A stretch of DNA of 34,200 nt from positions 1-34,200 of the forward strand of contig JAJRVM010000212.1 in assembly GCA_024277285.1 (NCBI GenBank). Reading direction: 5' to 3'. The position numbers and the translations under genes are program-made. Below the pieces are notes generated by a model. That model was not told where the DNA came from. It did no database searches and was given only the letters and a program-made list of their open reading frames with translations. This document shows positions 24,620 through 33,401 of the stretch, piece after piece (position 1 is the first letter of the stretch; every line of letters begins with the position of its first letter). Origin of the DNA: Planctomycetota bacterium. Its GTDB lineage: Bacteria; Planctomycetota; Planctomycetia; Pirellulales; Pirellulaceae.

Positions 24620-27103
24620 ATGCCTAACCCAGTAACTGCCGGACTGCGACAGATCGTTACGCTCGTGGCCGTATGCGGTATCGGTGCCACGATAATGCCC
24701 GCTGCCAACAGTTGGGGAGCAGATCCCGTTTTGACGAGCACGCAGCCCAACGGGTTCCAGCGTGGCACTGAGGTCGTCGCCAAATTCAGTGGAGCTCGTC
24801 TGAGTGATGCTCAGGCGATACTACTTTACCGTCCGGGCATTGAAGTGAAGGAACTGCAAGCGAAAGACGACAAACAATTCACGGTCAAATTGGCCATCGC
24901 GCCGGACTGCCCTTTGGGGTTCCACGCGCTGCGTGTGCGCACCGCAACGGGAATCAGCAATCTGCAGACCATCAGCGTCGGTGCACTGCCGGAAGTGGTT
25001 GAGAAGGAACCGAACAACGATTTCAGCACCCCTCAGCCGATCGAACTCGGCTGTACGGTCAACGGCGTCATCACGAATGAAGACGTGGACTATTTCGTCG
25101 TCAACGCCAAGAAGGGGCAACGGCTTTCGGTCGAACTGGAAGGCGTTCGCTTGGGAATGCCTCCCGGCAATGCCACGTTTTTCGATCCTTTCATCGCCAT
25201 TCTGGACGCCAAACGATTTGAATTGGCGCGTTGTGACGACACGCCACTTTTGCGGCAGGACGGTCTGTGCCCCCTGGTGGTCCCCGAGGACGGCGCTTAC
25301 GTGATCGAAATCCGCGAGAGCTCGTATCGTGGCAGCAACTTGTGCAAGTACCGGATCCACGTTGGCCAATTCCCTCGTCCCACCGCCGTCTACCCACCTG
25401 GCGGACGGCCTGGCGAAACGATCGAGATGCGTTGGATCGGGGATGCGACAGGCGAATTCAAGTCGGCCGTAACGATACCGACCGGAGGCGACGAGGAGCA
25501 CGAATTATTTGCGCAAGACGAGCGTGGCATCGCACCCTCGCCCAATCGGATCCGTGTCAACAATTTGACCAACGTGTTGGAAGCCGAGCCGAACGATGCG
25601 CGCGACGTGGCAACCACGTTCACGGCCCCCGCCGCGCTGAACGGGATCATCGAGCGTCCCGGCGACGTCGATCAATTCAAGTTCTCGGCCAAGAAGAACC
25701 AGACTTACGAGGTGCGTGTCTATGCCCGCAAGACACTCCGCTCGCCGCTCGACAGCGTGTTAACCATCACGCGTTCCAATGGGGCTGGCGTCGGCAGCAA
25801 CGACGACAGCGGCGGCCCCGACAGCTACCTTCGCTTCAAGGCTCCGGCCGACGACCAGTACAACATCGTGATACGCGATCAGTTAGCCGACGGCGCACCC
25901 GATTTTGTCTATCGGATTGAAGTGGCTCCCATTCAGCCAACCTTGACGCTGACACTCCCCGAGCGAGTCCAGTATGTGCCGGTAACGGTCAGTGTACCGC
26001 GCAATAACCGCATGGCGATCATGGTCAACGCGGCCCGCGCGAACTTTGGTGGCGATCTGGAGCTTACCTTGGCAGGCCTACCCGAGGGAGTCACTACCGG
26101 ACCACTGAAAATGGCCGCGAAACTCAACAGCGTGCCGGTACTCTTTTCGGCAACTGCCGAGGCAACACCCAATGGCGCACTGGTCGATTTCATCGGCCGT
26201 CCCGTCGATCAAAACGTCAAAGTCGTTGGGCACTTGCAACAGCGCACGATGCTGGTGCGAGGCCGAAACAACCGTGACGTCTGGGGACACGATGCGAAGC
26301 GATTGGCCGTGGCTGCCACGGCCGAGGCGCCGTTCCAGATCGAGATCGTGCAGCCGAAGGTACCGATTGTTCGTAATGGTGCGATGCAGCTGAAAGTGAT
26401 CGCCCAGCGCAAGGAAGGGTTCAACGAACCGATCGCCATCTCCATGCTTTACAATCCACCCGGCATCGGTTCGTCCGGCTCGATCTCGATCCCTGCCGGG
26501 AAGAGCGAAATGACTATTCCCTTGACCGCCAACGGCAGTGCGGCGATCGGCACATGGCCGATGATCGTGCTGGCGCGTGCCAAAGTCGGTAACGGCAACA
26601 TTCAGGTAGCCTCGCAGCAGGCTCAATTGGAAATAGCCGACGTATTCTTCACCTTCACGTTCGAGAAATCCGCAGCGGAACTTGGTCAGGAAACGGAAGT
26701 GCTGGTCCGCATCGAAAAGAAACGGGACTTTCCCGGCAACGCCATAGCTGCACTGCTGGGGCTGCCGGCCAAGACCAGTCTGGTCGACGCGAAACCGCTG
26801 GCATTCACGCAAGACACGAAGGACCTGGCATTCAAGATCAAGGTGGCGCCCGACGCGCGTCCCGGCAAACTCCAAACACTGGTATGCCGTGCAACCGTCA
26901 CGATCGAGGGCGAACCGATCGTTCACACCTTGGGCTCGGGCGAACTGCGTATCGACAAGCCGCTGCCGCCCAAAGCCAACGCCCCCAAACCGACTCCGAA
27001 ACCGGCCACCAAGCCAGCCGCGAAACAACCGCCCAAAAAACGGCTCAGTCGCCTCGAACAACTCCGGCTCGACCGAAAGAAGGCCGCGGAAGAAGGCAAG
27101 TAA
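24620..27103 (+). CDS. Exported protein with two PPC (pre-peptidase C-terminal) domains
   Basis: 827 aa, second gene of the cluster. ATG at 24620 has AAGGAGG at 24608-24614, an excellent ribosome site. A signal peptide (RQIVTLVAVCGIGATIMPAANSWGA) is followed by an Ig-like segment (about 35-125), then a PPC domain (about 129-230, EKEPNNDF then DVDYFVVNAKKGQRLSVEL) and a second (about 322-425, EAEPNDARD then DVDQFKFSAKKNQTYEVRVYA). The remainder is beta-rich, without catalytic motifs. The C-terminus is a Pro/Lys/Ala linker followed by a charged helix (RLSRLEQLRLDRKKAAEEGK). PPC domains usually bind or assist secretion of other proteins, so a scaffold role beside the DUF1501 and DUF1549 proteins is likely but inferred. 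Confidence 0.9.
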   Translation: MPNPVTAGLRQIVTLVAVCGIGATIMPAANSWGADPVLTSTQPNGFQRGTEVVAKFSGARLSDAQAILLYRPGIEVKELQAKDDKQFTVKLAIAPDCPLGFHALRVRTATGISNLQTISVGALPEVVEKEPNNDFSTPQPIELGCTVNGVITNEDVDYFVVNAKKGQRLSVELEGVRLGMPPGNATFFDPFIAILDAKRFELARCDDTPLLRQDGLCPLVVPEDGAYVIEIRESSYRGSNLCKYRIHVGQFPRPTAVYPPGGRPGETIEMRWIGDATGEFKSAVTIPTGGDEEHELFAQDERGIAPSPNRIRVNNLTNVLEAEPNDARDVATTFTAPAALNGIIERPGDVDQFKFSAKKNQTYEVRVYARKTLRSPLDSVLTITRSNGAGVGSNDDSGGPDSYLRFKAPADDQYNIVIRDQLADGAPDFVYRIEVAPIQPTLTLTLPERVQYVPVTVSVPRNNRMAIMVNAARANFGGDLELTLAGLPEGVTTGPLKMAAKLNSVPVLFSATAEATPNGALVDFIGRPVDQNVKVVGHLQQRTMLVRGRNNRDVWGHDAKRLAVAATAEAPFQIEIVQPKVPIVRNGAMQLKVIAQRKEGFNEPIAISMLYNPPGIGSSGSISIPAGKSEMTIPLTANGSAAIGTWPMIVLARAKVGNGNIQVASQQAQLEIADVFFTFTFEKSAAELGQETEVLVRIEKKRDFPGNAIAALLGLPAKTSLVDAKPLAFTQDTKDLAFKIKVAPDARPGKLQTLVCRATVTIEGEPIVHTLGSGELRIDKPLPPKANAPKPTPKPATKPAAKQPPKKRLSRLEQLRLDRKKAAEEGK

Positions 27104-27244
27104 CAAGTAAAACGCCCTGTGGCGCGCCGATTGACGGCCTGAACGCTGCCAGGCGGCGGCGTTTTCGCACCAGCGGCGCGCCAGACTCGCGCAAAACAAT
27201 TGATCCAAATGCGTCCAAAACCTGCTCCGCAAAAGGAGATTGCC

Positions 27245-29680
27245 ATGAAAAAATCCTACTCAATCGCGTGCCGTTGCTTGGTATTTTCGCTCGCCTGCCT
27301 CAGCACCATGGCGTTGTGGGCCGACGCGAAGATCGCCAGCCTGGCCATTTTCCCGCCCGACATCCACCTGACCAGCAAGCACGATTCGCAACAGTTTGTC
27401 GTCGTGGCAACCAGGTCGGATGATGTGACGGTCGATGTTACGCAAACCGCCAAGGTCATTCTTAAAGACCCTGCCATCGCGACACTTCAGAAGAGCACGT
27501 TGTCGCCCAAGGCGGACGGCACAACGACATTGGAAGTGACGCTGGGTGAATTCACCATTTCCGCGCCGGTCGAGGTCAAGAACGCGCAAACCGAACGGCG
27601 CGTGAGTTTCCGCTCGGATATTATGCCACTGTTCCTGCGCGCCGGTTGCAACACAGGCAGTTGCCACGGTGCGGCCCGTGGCAAAGATGGATTTCGTTTG
27701 TCCATTTTCGGCTTCGACCCAAAAGGCGACTACCATCGGATCACGCGAGAGATCGGCGCGCGGCGGATCAACTTGGCGATTCCCGAGAAGAGCCTGTTGA
27801 TCGAAAAAGCGACCGGCGCTGTGCCGCACACCGGTGGCAAGCTGTTCGCCAAAGATAGCCAATACTGTCAGACATTGCTCACCTGGCTCCAGTCCGGTGC
27901 TCCGGCCGACACGACCGAACCGCCCGCCGTGATCGGCGTTGACCTCTATCCACCCAATGCGGTCATCGAGGGTGCCAAGTCCGCACAGCAGTTTGTCGCG
28001 CGGGCGCGCTACGCCGACGGCACGGACCGCGACATCACCGACCTGGCGCTGTTTAACTCGAACAACAGCAACTCGTTGAAGATCACCAAGGATGGAACTG
28101 CGGAAGCCGCGGCGCGTGGCGAGGCGTTTGTAACCGCTCGCTTTGACGCCTTCACGGTCGGCAGTCAAGTGTTGGTACTGCCCAAGGATCTGAAGTACTC
28201 ACCGCCCGCGATCACCGGGAACTACATCGACGAACTGGTCGGTGCCAAGCTGACACGTCTGCGCATTCTGCCGAGTGAAACATGTACGGACGAAGAATTC
28301 TTGCGTCGTGTCACGATCGATATCACCGGCTCGCTGCCAACCGCCCCGCAATACGAATCGTTCATGGCGGACAACGATCCGAAGAAACGTGCCAAGCTGA
28401 TTGATGCCTTGCTGGAACGCAAGGAGTTTGCTGAGATATGGGCCATGAAATGGGCTGAGTTGTTGATGGTCAAGTCGAGCAATCAGGTTAGCTACAAGGC
28501 CATGTTCCTGTACAGCAGCCTGCTGACCAACGAGATCGCCAACGGCGTACCGTTGGACCAGATGGTACGTGATCTCTTGAGCGCCAATGGCGGCACGTTC
28601 AAGAACCCCTCCACGAACTTTTACCAAATCGAACGAGACACGTTGAAGACCGCCGAGAACGTGGCGCAGATTTTCATGGGCATTCGGACCCAGTGTGCGC
28701 AGTGCCACAACCACCCCTTCGATCGCTGGACCATGGGCGACTACTACAGTTTTGCGGCGTTTTTCAGTCAGATCGGGCGCAAGCAGGGGGAGGATTACCG
28801 TGAAACGATTGTCTATGACAAACGTGGCGGAGAGGTTCGGCACCCGGTGACCAAGCAGATCATGAAACCGACGTTTCTGGGCGGAGCAGTGCCCGATACC
28901 AAAGGCAAGGACCGCCGCGCGTTGATGGCCCAGTGGCTTACTTCCGCCGATAACCCGCTCTTCGCAACCAGCGTGGCCAACCGCATCTGGGAGCATTTCT
29001 TCGGCACCGGAATTGTCCACCCGGTCGATGATATCCGCGTCAGCAACCCGCCAAGTAACCCGGAACTATTTGCCGAACTGGGCCGCCGGTTGAGCGAATA
29101 CGGGTTCGATTTCAAACATTTGGTACGTGACATCTGTAATTCGAACGCCTATCAACGCAGCGTCGTGCGAAACGAATCAAACGCGTCGGATGAACGCAAC
29201 TTTGCCCATGCCAATCCGCGCCGAGTCCGCGCGGAACTGCTGTTGGATTGCATCAGCCAGGTCACGGGGACGCAGGACAAGTTCCGCGGCTTGCCACTCG
29301 GTGCACGCGCCGTGCAGATCGCGGACGGGCGCACTTCGACCTACTTCCTGACCACGTTCGGCCGCGCCGCACGCGACACTTGCAGTGTGGCGGAAGTGAG
29401 TACGGCACCAAGCCTATCGCAAGCCCTGCACATGCTGAACGGCTCGACGATCCACGGAAAAATCTCCCAAGGCGGCCTGATCAAACGCTGGTTAGCCGAA
29501 GGCAAGACTCCCGAACAAATCATCGAGACGGTCTATGTCCGTGCCCTGACACGCAAGCCAACGGCGCATGAGATCGCGGCGTTGAAGAAAATCGTGGCAA
29601 CGGCCGGCAATCCACAACAAGGTTTGGAAGACGTTTTCTGGTCCGTTCTGAACGCGCGCGAATTCGTGTTCAATCATTAG
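27245..29680 (+). CDS. DUF1549/DUF1553 protein with CxxCH-type motifs
   Basis: 811 aa, third gene of the cluster. ATG at 27245 has AAAGGAGA at good spacing and opens into a signal peptide (SIACRCLVFSLACLSTMALWADA). An Ig-like (Big_2-type) segment (about 28-115) is followed by C135-NTGS-C140-H141, a CX4CH motif as in planctomycete cytochrome-like modules, then a second Ig-like segment (about 230-315). DUF1549 (about 326-545) contains C484-A-Q-C487-H488 in QCAQCHNHPFDRW, and DUF1553 (about 557-800) contains NPLFATSVANRIWEHFFGTGIVHPVDD and HANPRRVRAELLLD. CAQCH fits the c-type haem consensus CXXCH. The CX4CH spacing is non-standard, so haem there is uncertain. The enzymatic role is unknown. Confidence 0.93.
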   Translation: MKKSYSIACRCLVFSLACLSTMALWADAKIASLAIFPPDIHLTSKHDSQQFVVVATRSDDVTVDVTQTAKVILKDPAIATLQKSTLSPKADGTTTLEVTLGEFTISAPVEVKNAQTERRVSFRSDIMPLFLRAGCNTGSCHGAARGKDGFRLSIFGFDPKGDYHRITREIGARRINLAIPEKSLLIEKATGAVPHTGGKLFAKDSQYCQTLLTWLQSGAPADTTEPPAVIGVDLYPPNAVIEGAKSAQQFVARARYADGTDRDITDLALFNSNNSNSLKITKDGTAEAAARGEAFVTARFDAFTVGSQVLVLPKDLKYSPPAITGNYIDELVGAKLTRLRILPSETCTDEEFLRRVTIDITGSLPTAPQYESFMADNDPKKRAKLIDALLERKEFAEIWAMKWAELLMVKSSNQVSYKAMFLYSSLLTNEIANGVPLDQMVRDLLSANGGTFKNPSTNFYQIERDTLKTAENVAQIFMGIRTQCAQCHNHPFDRWTMGDYYSFAAFFSQIGRKQGEDYRETIVYDKRGGEVRHPVTKQIMKPTFLGGAVPDTKGKDRRALMAQWLTSADNPLFATSVANRIWEHFFGTGIVHPVDDIRVSNPPSNPELFAELGRRLSEYGFDFKHLVRDICNSNAYQRSVVRNESNASDERNFAHANPRRVRAELLLDCISQVTGTQDKFRGLPLGARAVQIADGRTSTYFLTTFGRAARDTCSVAEVSTAPSLSQALHMLNGSTIHGKISQGGLIKRWLAEGKTPEQIIETVYVRALTRKPTAHEIAALKKIVATAGNPQQGLEDVFWSVLNAREFVFNH

Positions 29681-29833
29681 GCTTCGTTTTGAAACTCGAT
29701 GGAGCCACTATGTGTAACCGTTTTCTTTCGTGGTAAGGACCTGGAAAGTGCCAACCACAGTAGAACGAGACGTTTCAAGACAGAGCCTGGCTCGAGCCCC
29801 CAATTGACGGACCCCGAGAAACGGAAGGTCATC

Positions 29834-31885
29834 ATGAACAAACGCATCACCTCAGAACGTGCAACAAGACAACCGGTAAGTCACATCGCCGCCGTGCATT
29901 TCAACGTGTCGAGCAGGTTGTGGTCCCCGCTCTTGATGCTGACCGTAGCCTTGACGGCAAGTCTGAGTGCCTTTGGGGTCCCTGCCGCCGGCGCCGACGA
30001 TGCCGCCAAGAAGAAGGCTGCGAAAGTCACTTACGATGATCACATCCGGCCGATTTTTCGCGAACATTGCTTCTCGTGTCACAATCAAAATTCGGCCAAG
30101 AGCGGCTTGGCACTCGATAGCTATGCGGCCGTCATTGAAGGGGGAAGTAGTGGTGAAGTCGTGTTTGAGGATGACCTGGATAGCTCGCGGTTGTGGGCAC
30201 TGGTCACGCACGACGAAGATCCGATCATGCCCCCCGGACAAGACAAGCTACCCGACGCCAAGTTGGCCTTGATCCGCAAATGGATTGAGATGAGCATGCC
30301 GGAAAACTCCGGTTCGCAAGCGAAGGCCAAGAAGAAGACACTGAATCTGGCCATTCAGCCATCGGCGGGCAAGCCAGAAGGGCCAGCCGCGATGCCCACA
30401 GGCCTGTCGACCGAACCGGTCATCTACACGCCTCGGTCGGCGGCAATATCGGCGGTCGCCACAAGCCCATGGGCACCGTTGGTCGCCGTCGCCGGCCAGC
30501 AACAAGTGTTGCTGTATCACGCCGATACGGGACAGCTGCTGGGCGTGCTGCCATTCCCCGAGGGGATCGCCTACTCGCTGCGATTCAGCCGCGACGGCTC
30601 GAAGCTGTTGGCGGGTGGGGGACGAGGTGGTTATGCGGGCTGCGCCGTACTCTACGACGTGCGTTCCGGCGCGCGGCTGGTGAAAGTCGGCGACGAACTG
30701 GATGCCGTGTTGGCCGCCGACATCAATGCCGACTTGACGCGAGTCGCGTTGGGAGGTCCCGGCCGGATCGTGCGTATTTTCTCGACCGAGACGGGCGAGA
30801 AGTTGCACGAGATCCGCAAACATACGGACTGGATCTACGCCGTTCGATTCAGCTCCGACGGCGTCCTGTTGGCGACCGCCGATCGGTCCAACGGTTTGTT
30901 CGTGTGGGAAGCCGATACAGCCCGCGAGTACCTTGACCTGCGGGGCCACACTGGCCCGATCACCGACATCGCTTGGCGCGACGATTCGAATGTCCTGGCA
31001 AGTGCCTCCATGGATGGGTCCGTGCGGTTGTGGGAGATGAACGACGGCAAACAAATCGCGAAAGCCAACGCACATGGTGGCGGAGTCAATTCGGTTGCCT
31101 TCGCGCACGACGGCCGCGTGGCCACGGCGGGACAAGACAAAACCGCCAAGCTCTGGAACCCCGGCCTCAAGCCGCTGAAGACGTTCCCAGCGTTTGGCGA
31201 ACCGGCATTAGAAGTGGCGGTTACCCACGACGGCAAGCGAGTTGTGGCAGGCGATTGGGCCGGGCAAGTCAGAATGTGGACGGCCACCGATGCCAAACAA
31301 ACCGCCATGCTCCCGGCCAATCCGCCCACACTCGACATGCAAATCGCGGCCCAGCAGAAGCAGCTCGTCGCGGCGCGCGAACTCGCGGCAAAAGCAGCCG
31401 TCGAACTGGCCACCGTCGAACAGCGCGTTGCTGAGGCGAACAATAAGAACGCCGCGAAAGTAAAGGCGGCCGAAGCCAAGGCACAACAGTTGGCTCAGGC
31501 TGTCGCGCAGGCCAAGACCCAACAGCAGACCACCACCTCACAAGTGGCCCAAGGCTCGACCGAAATGGGCACCGCACAGAAAGCGGTCGAGCAAGCTAAG
31601 AAGGCCCTGGAAGATGCCACCGCCAAGCTCAACGCAGCCAAGCAGACACTTGCCGTGGCTCAACAGCGTGAACAGAAGGGCCGCCAACACCTGCCCAAGG
31701 CGGAAAAACAACTGCAGGCCGGTCAGGCCGCGCTAGCCAAAGCGAAGACCGATGCGGCCAAACAGATTGCCGTCGCAACCAAAGAGCTAAATGCAAAGAA
31801 GACGGCTGCGCAGGCCGCCCAAAAAGCCGTCGAGCAACTCCAGGCTGAAGTGAAGAAACTCCAAGCCAATAAGGCCCCCGAGTGA
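29834..31885 (+). CDS. Planctomycete cytochrome c-WD40-coiled-coil protein
   Basis: 683 aa, fourth gene of the cluster. ATG at 29834 (AAGG about nine bases upstream) is followed by a long basic N-region and a hydrophobic export segment (LLMLTVALTASLSAFGVPAAGA). The cytochrome module (about 65-155) has YDDHIRPIFREH, C79-FS-C82-H83 and a possible distal ligand M132 in PIMPPGQ. From about 205 to 495 there are WD40-like blades (for example DWIYAVRFSSDGVLLATADRSNGLFVWE and GPITDIAWRDDSNVLASASMDGSVRLWE), enough for one propeller. Residues about 505-683 are a long Ala/Lys/Gln coiled coil. The haem-propeller-coil layout suggests an electron-carrying scaffold in the periplasm. No terminator was seen right after the stop. 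Confidence 0.93.
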   Translation: MNKRITSERATRQPVSHIAAVHFNVSSRLWSPLLMLTVALTASLSAFGVPAAGADDAAKKKAAKVTYDDHIRPIFREHCFSCHNQNSAKSGLALDSYAAVIEGGSSGEVVFEDDLDSSRLWALVTHDEDPIMPPGQDKLPDAKLALIRKWIEMSMPENSGSQAKAKKKTLNLAIQPSAGKPEGPAAMPTGLSTEPVIYTPRSAAISAVATSPWAPLVAVAGQQQVLLYHADTGQLLGVLPFPEGIAYSLRFSRDGSKLLAGGGRGGYAGCAVLYDVRSGARLVKVGDELDAVLAADINADLTRVALGGPGRIVRIFSTETGEKLHEIRKHTDWIYAVRFSSDGVLLATADRSNGLFVWEADTAREYLDLRGHTGPITDIAWRDDSNVLASASMDGSVRLWEMNDGKQIAKANAHGGGVNSVAFAHDGRVATAGQDKTAKLWNPGLKPLKTFPAFGEPALEVAVTHDGKRVVAGDWAGQVRMWTATDAKQTAMLPANPPTLDMQIAAQQKQLVAARELAAKAAVELATVEQRVAEANNKNAAKVKAAEAKAQQLAQAVAQAKTQQQTTTSQVAQGSTEMGTAQKAVEQAKKALEDATAKLNAAKQTLAVAQQREQKGRQHLPKAEKQLQAGQAALAKAKTDAAKQIAVATKELNAKKTAAQAAQKAVEQLQAEVKKLQANKAPE

Positions 31886-32092
31886 TGCCTCCCTGGATGT
31901 GGCTGGGGCGGTCAATTTCTTAAGTCGTTGTTGCTGCCTTTGTTGCCCTACTTTTCTTTCATTGGGTTACCGAGATGACGGTTCGGATAACGTGGCCGGG
32001 AGTAAATGTTGCCGAGCGAAGCGAGCCAGCCCAGCCTATTTCGGCTCGCGTTCATCCGTTGGTTCTGTCGCGTTTTCGCAGGCAAACTCAGC

Positions 32093-32121
32093 GTGACTCC
32101 CGATGCATGGTACGGTAAAAT
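32093..32121 (+). promoter_or_regulatory. Candidate promoter of the aspartyl-protease pair
   Basis: GTGACT (32093-32098, four of six) and TAAAAT (32116-32121, five of six) are spaced by 17 bp, with the start codon at 32157 about 30 bases beyond the expected start of transcription. Confidence 0.4.
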
Positions 32122-32156
32122 AAATGGGCGAATGATCATCTTCAGGGAGCGTGCGC

Positions 32157-32408
32157 ATGTTGACCGGTGAAATGCAGCGTGTTGCAGACCGCGCCAAGCG
32201 GCTGTACAAGGAAAAATACCGCCAGACACTCGAAGAGAACCATTTGGGAGCCTTCGTGTGCATTGAACCGGAATCGGGCGATTATTTTCTCGGTGAGACG
32301 TTCGATGACGCCGTGAACAAGGCCATCGATGCACATCCCGATCGTTTGACACATACGCTTCGAGTCGGCCATGCCGCCGCGCTGCATCTTGGAGTGATGC
32401 GGCAATGA
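32157..32408 (+). CDS. Small partner protein of the aspartyl-protease pair
   Basis: 83 aa, cytosolic by composition. ATG at 32157 has CAGGGAGC at 32142-32149; a GTG two codons earlier (32151) would sit too close to it. The N-terminal half is a basic helix (VADRAKRLYKEKYRQTLEENHLG), followed by a compact section FVCIEPESGDYFLGETFDDAVNKAIDAHPDRLTHTLRVGH. I recall similar small proteins next to clan AA aspartyl proteases in several phyla, where the arrangement looks like an antitoxin or adaptor with its partner; that function is not established. Its TGA overlaps the ATG of the next gene (ATGA at 32405-32408), indicating translational coupling. Confidence 0.8.
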   Translation: MLTGEMQRVADRAKRLYKEKYRQTLEENHLGAFVCIEPESGDYFLGETFDDAVNKAIDAHPDRLTHTLRVGHAAALHLGVMRQ

Positions 32409-32767
32409 ATGGAACTGTCGATGACGATCTTCGGGCATTACTCGAAGTGCAAATTGCCAGTACGCCGAACGGTGATAGAGCGACCGTTCTCGTTTGGGTT
32501 GACACGGCGTTCAATGGCGGATTGGTGTTGCCGCGTCACGAAATCCGGCAGCTGGGCTTGAAGGAGTATTCGTCGACGTCAGCCATTCTCGCCGATGGGC
32601 AGCAAGTGGAATTGCCCACGTACACCTGTTACCTGGAGTGGTTCGGTCGTGAGTACCGAACCCAGATCGTCGCCAATGAGGGAACACACCCTTTGTTGGG
32701 CACCATGTTACTCGATGGGCACGAACTGAAAGTGAGTTACACACGTCGCACTGTGACGCTCGATTAG
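32405..32767 (+). CDS. Retropepsin-like clan AA aspartyl protease
   Basis: 120 aa, full length for the small single-domain bacterial group, which would act as a homodimer. The active-site loop reads VWVDTAFNGGLVLP (D33 in D-T-A, where D-T-G is commonest), and the second conserved region is HPLLGTMLLDGHELKV, matching the family's (D/H)PLLGxxLL pattern. The middle strand AILADGQQVELPTY supplies the flap-like segment. No signal peptide or membrane segment is seen, so it is cytosolic. Its start overlaps the stop of the preceding small gene by the ATGA arrangement. The substrate is unknown. A strong hairpin terminator follows about 200 bp later. Confidence 0.85.
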   Translation: MNGTVDDDLRALLEVQIASTPNGDRATVLVWVDTAFNGGLVLPRHEIRQLGLKEYSSTSAILADGQQVELPTYTCYLEWFGREYRTQIVANEGTHPLLGTMLLDGHELKVSYTRRTVTLD

Positions 32768-33173
32768 TGACGGCAAACGTCAAGGATCACCGGGCCGCAG
32801 CGAACGACCTTTTTATAGGTAACCAACAAGCACTTAGCAGTCCCATTCCTCCCATTGTTCGACATCTTGACCAAGCCCGGATGTAGCCGAACACTATTGA
32901 GATGAAGTCCTGAACGGTTCCCCCGGCTCTTCACCAGATCAGCCGAACCGGGACGCGAAGACGCAACAAAAAACGAGCCCAGCGCCAACGCTGGGCTCGT
33001 TTCCGTTGATTCAATACTCTGCCGATTCAATACGCCTCAAGTCCTGATCCAACACTCCGCCATCAGGCCACAAAGCGGTCAGGTGCCGGGGGGGCAGGTA
33101 CTGGAGGGGACAGGTGCCGCATCGGGAGAGATTTCGAGCACGAGACCGCGAAGCCTGCGCCACGCTGCAAAGA
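32768..33173. other. Intergenic region with terminator
   Basis: No gene is supported. It contains the strong hairpin at 32971-33002 and, near 33079-33118, the repeated words caggtgccg, caggtactg and caggtgccg around a run of seven G. Confidence 0.5.
32968..33002. terminator. Strong bidirectional intrinsic terminator
   Basis: CGAGCCCAGCG (32974-32984) and CGCTGGGCTCG (32989-32999) form a perfect 11-bp stem with loop CCAA, bracketed by AAAAAA on the left and TTT on the right. It can end transcripts from both sides: the aspartyl-protease pair (plus) and the 75-aa gene (minus). Confidence 0.9.
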
Positions 33174-33401
33174 TCAGTCGCGGGGACGGACCGCACCGGT
33201 CAATCCACTGTAGTCATGGCGATCGTTATCGTGCCAAAGCGGCAGACCGAGCTCTACACGACGGCGCAACTCGTCAATCTTCGCCTGCGAACCGGCGGGA
33301 GCGTCGGTGGGCTGGAATTGTGCGGACTCCACCATCGGGGCGAAGTCCTCATCATGGCCGTACTTGAGAATCGCCTCAAACACGTTGCTTACCTTTTGCA
33401 T
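33174..33401 (-). CDS. Small hypothetical protein with strong ribosome site
   Basis: 75 aa, no family named. ATG at 33401 has GGAGGG with a 9-base gap, one of the best ribosome sites in the window, which is the main reason for calling it. The sequence has a short N-terminal helix (MQKVSNVFEAILKYG), an acidic middle and a C-terminal section DELRRRVELGLPLWHDNDRHDYSG. The phrase RRRVELGLPLWHDNDRHDY looks conserved in kind (basic helix, then LWHxxDRxDY) and I recall similar small planctomycete proteins. No signal peptide or membrane segment is present. It is likely cytosolic and monocistronic, ending toward the terminator at 32968-33002. Confidence 0.7.
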   Translation of the reverse strand: MQKVSNVFEAILKYGHDEDFAPMVESAQFQPTDAPAGSQAKIDELRRRVELGLPLWHDNDRHDYSGLTGAVRPRD

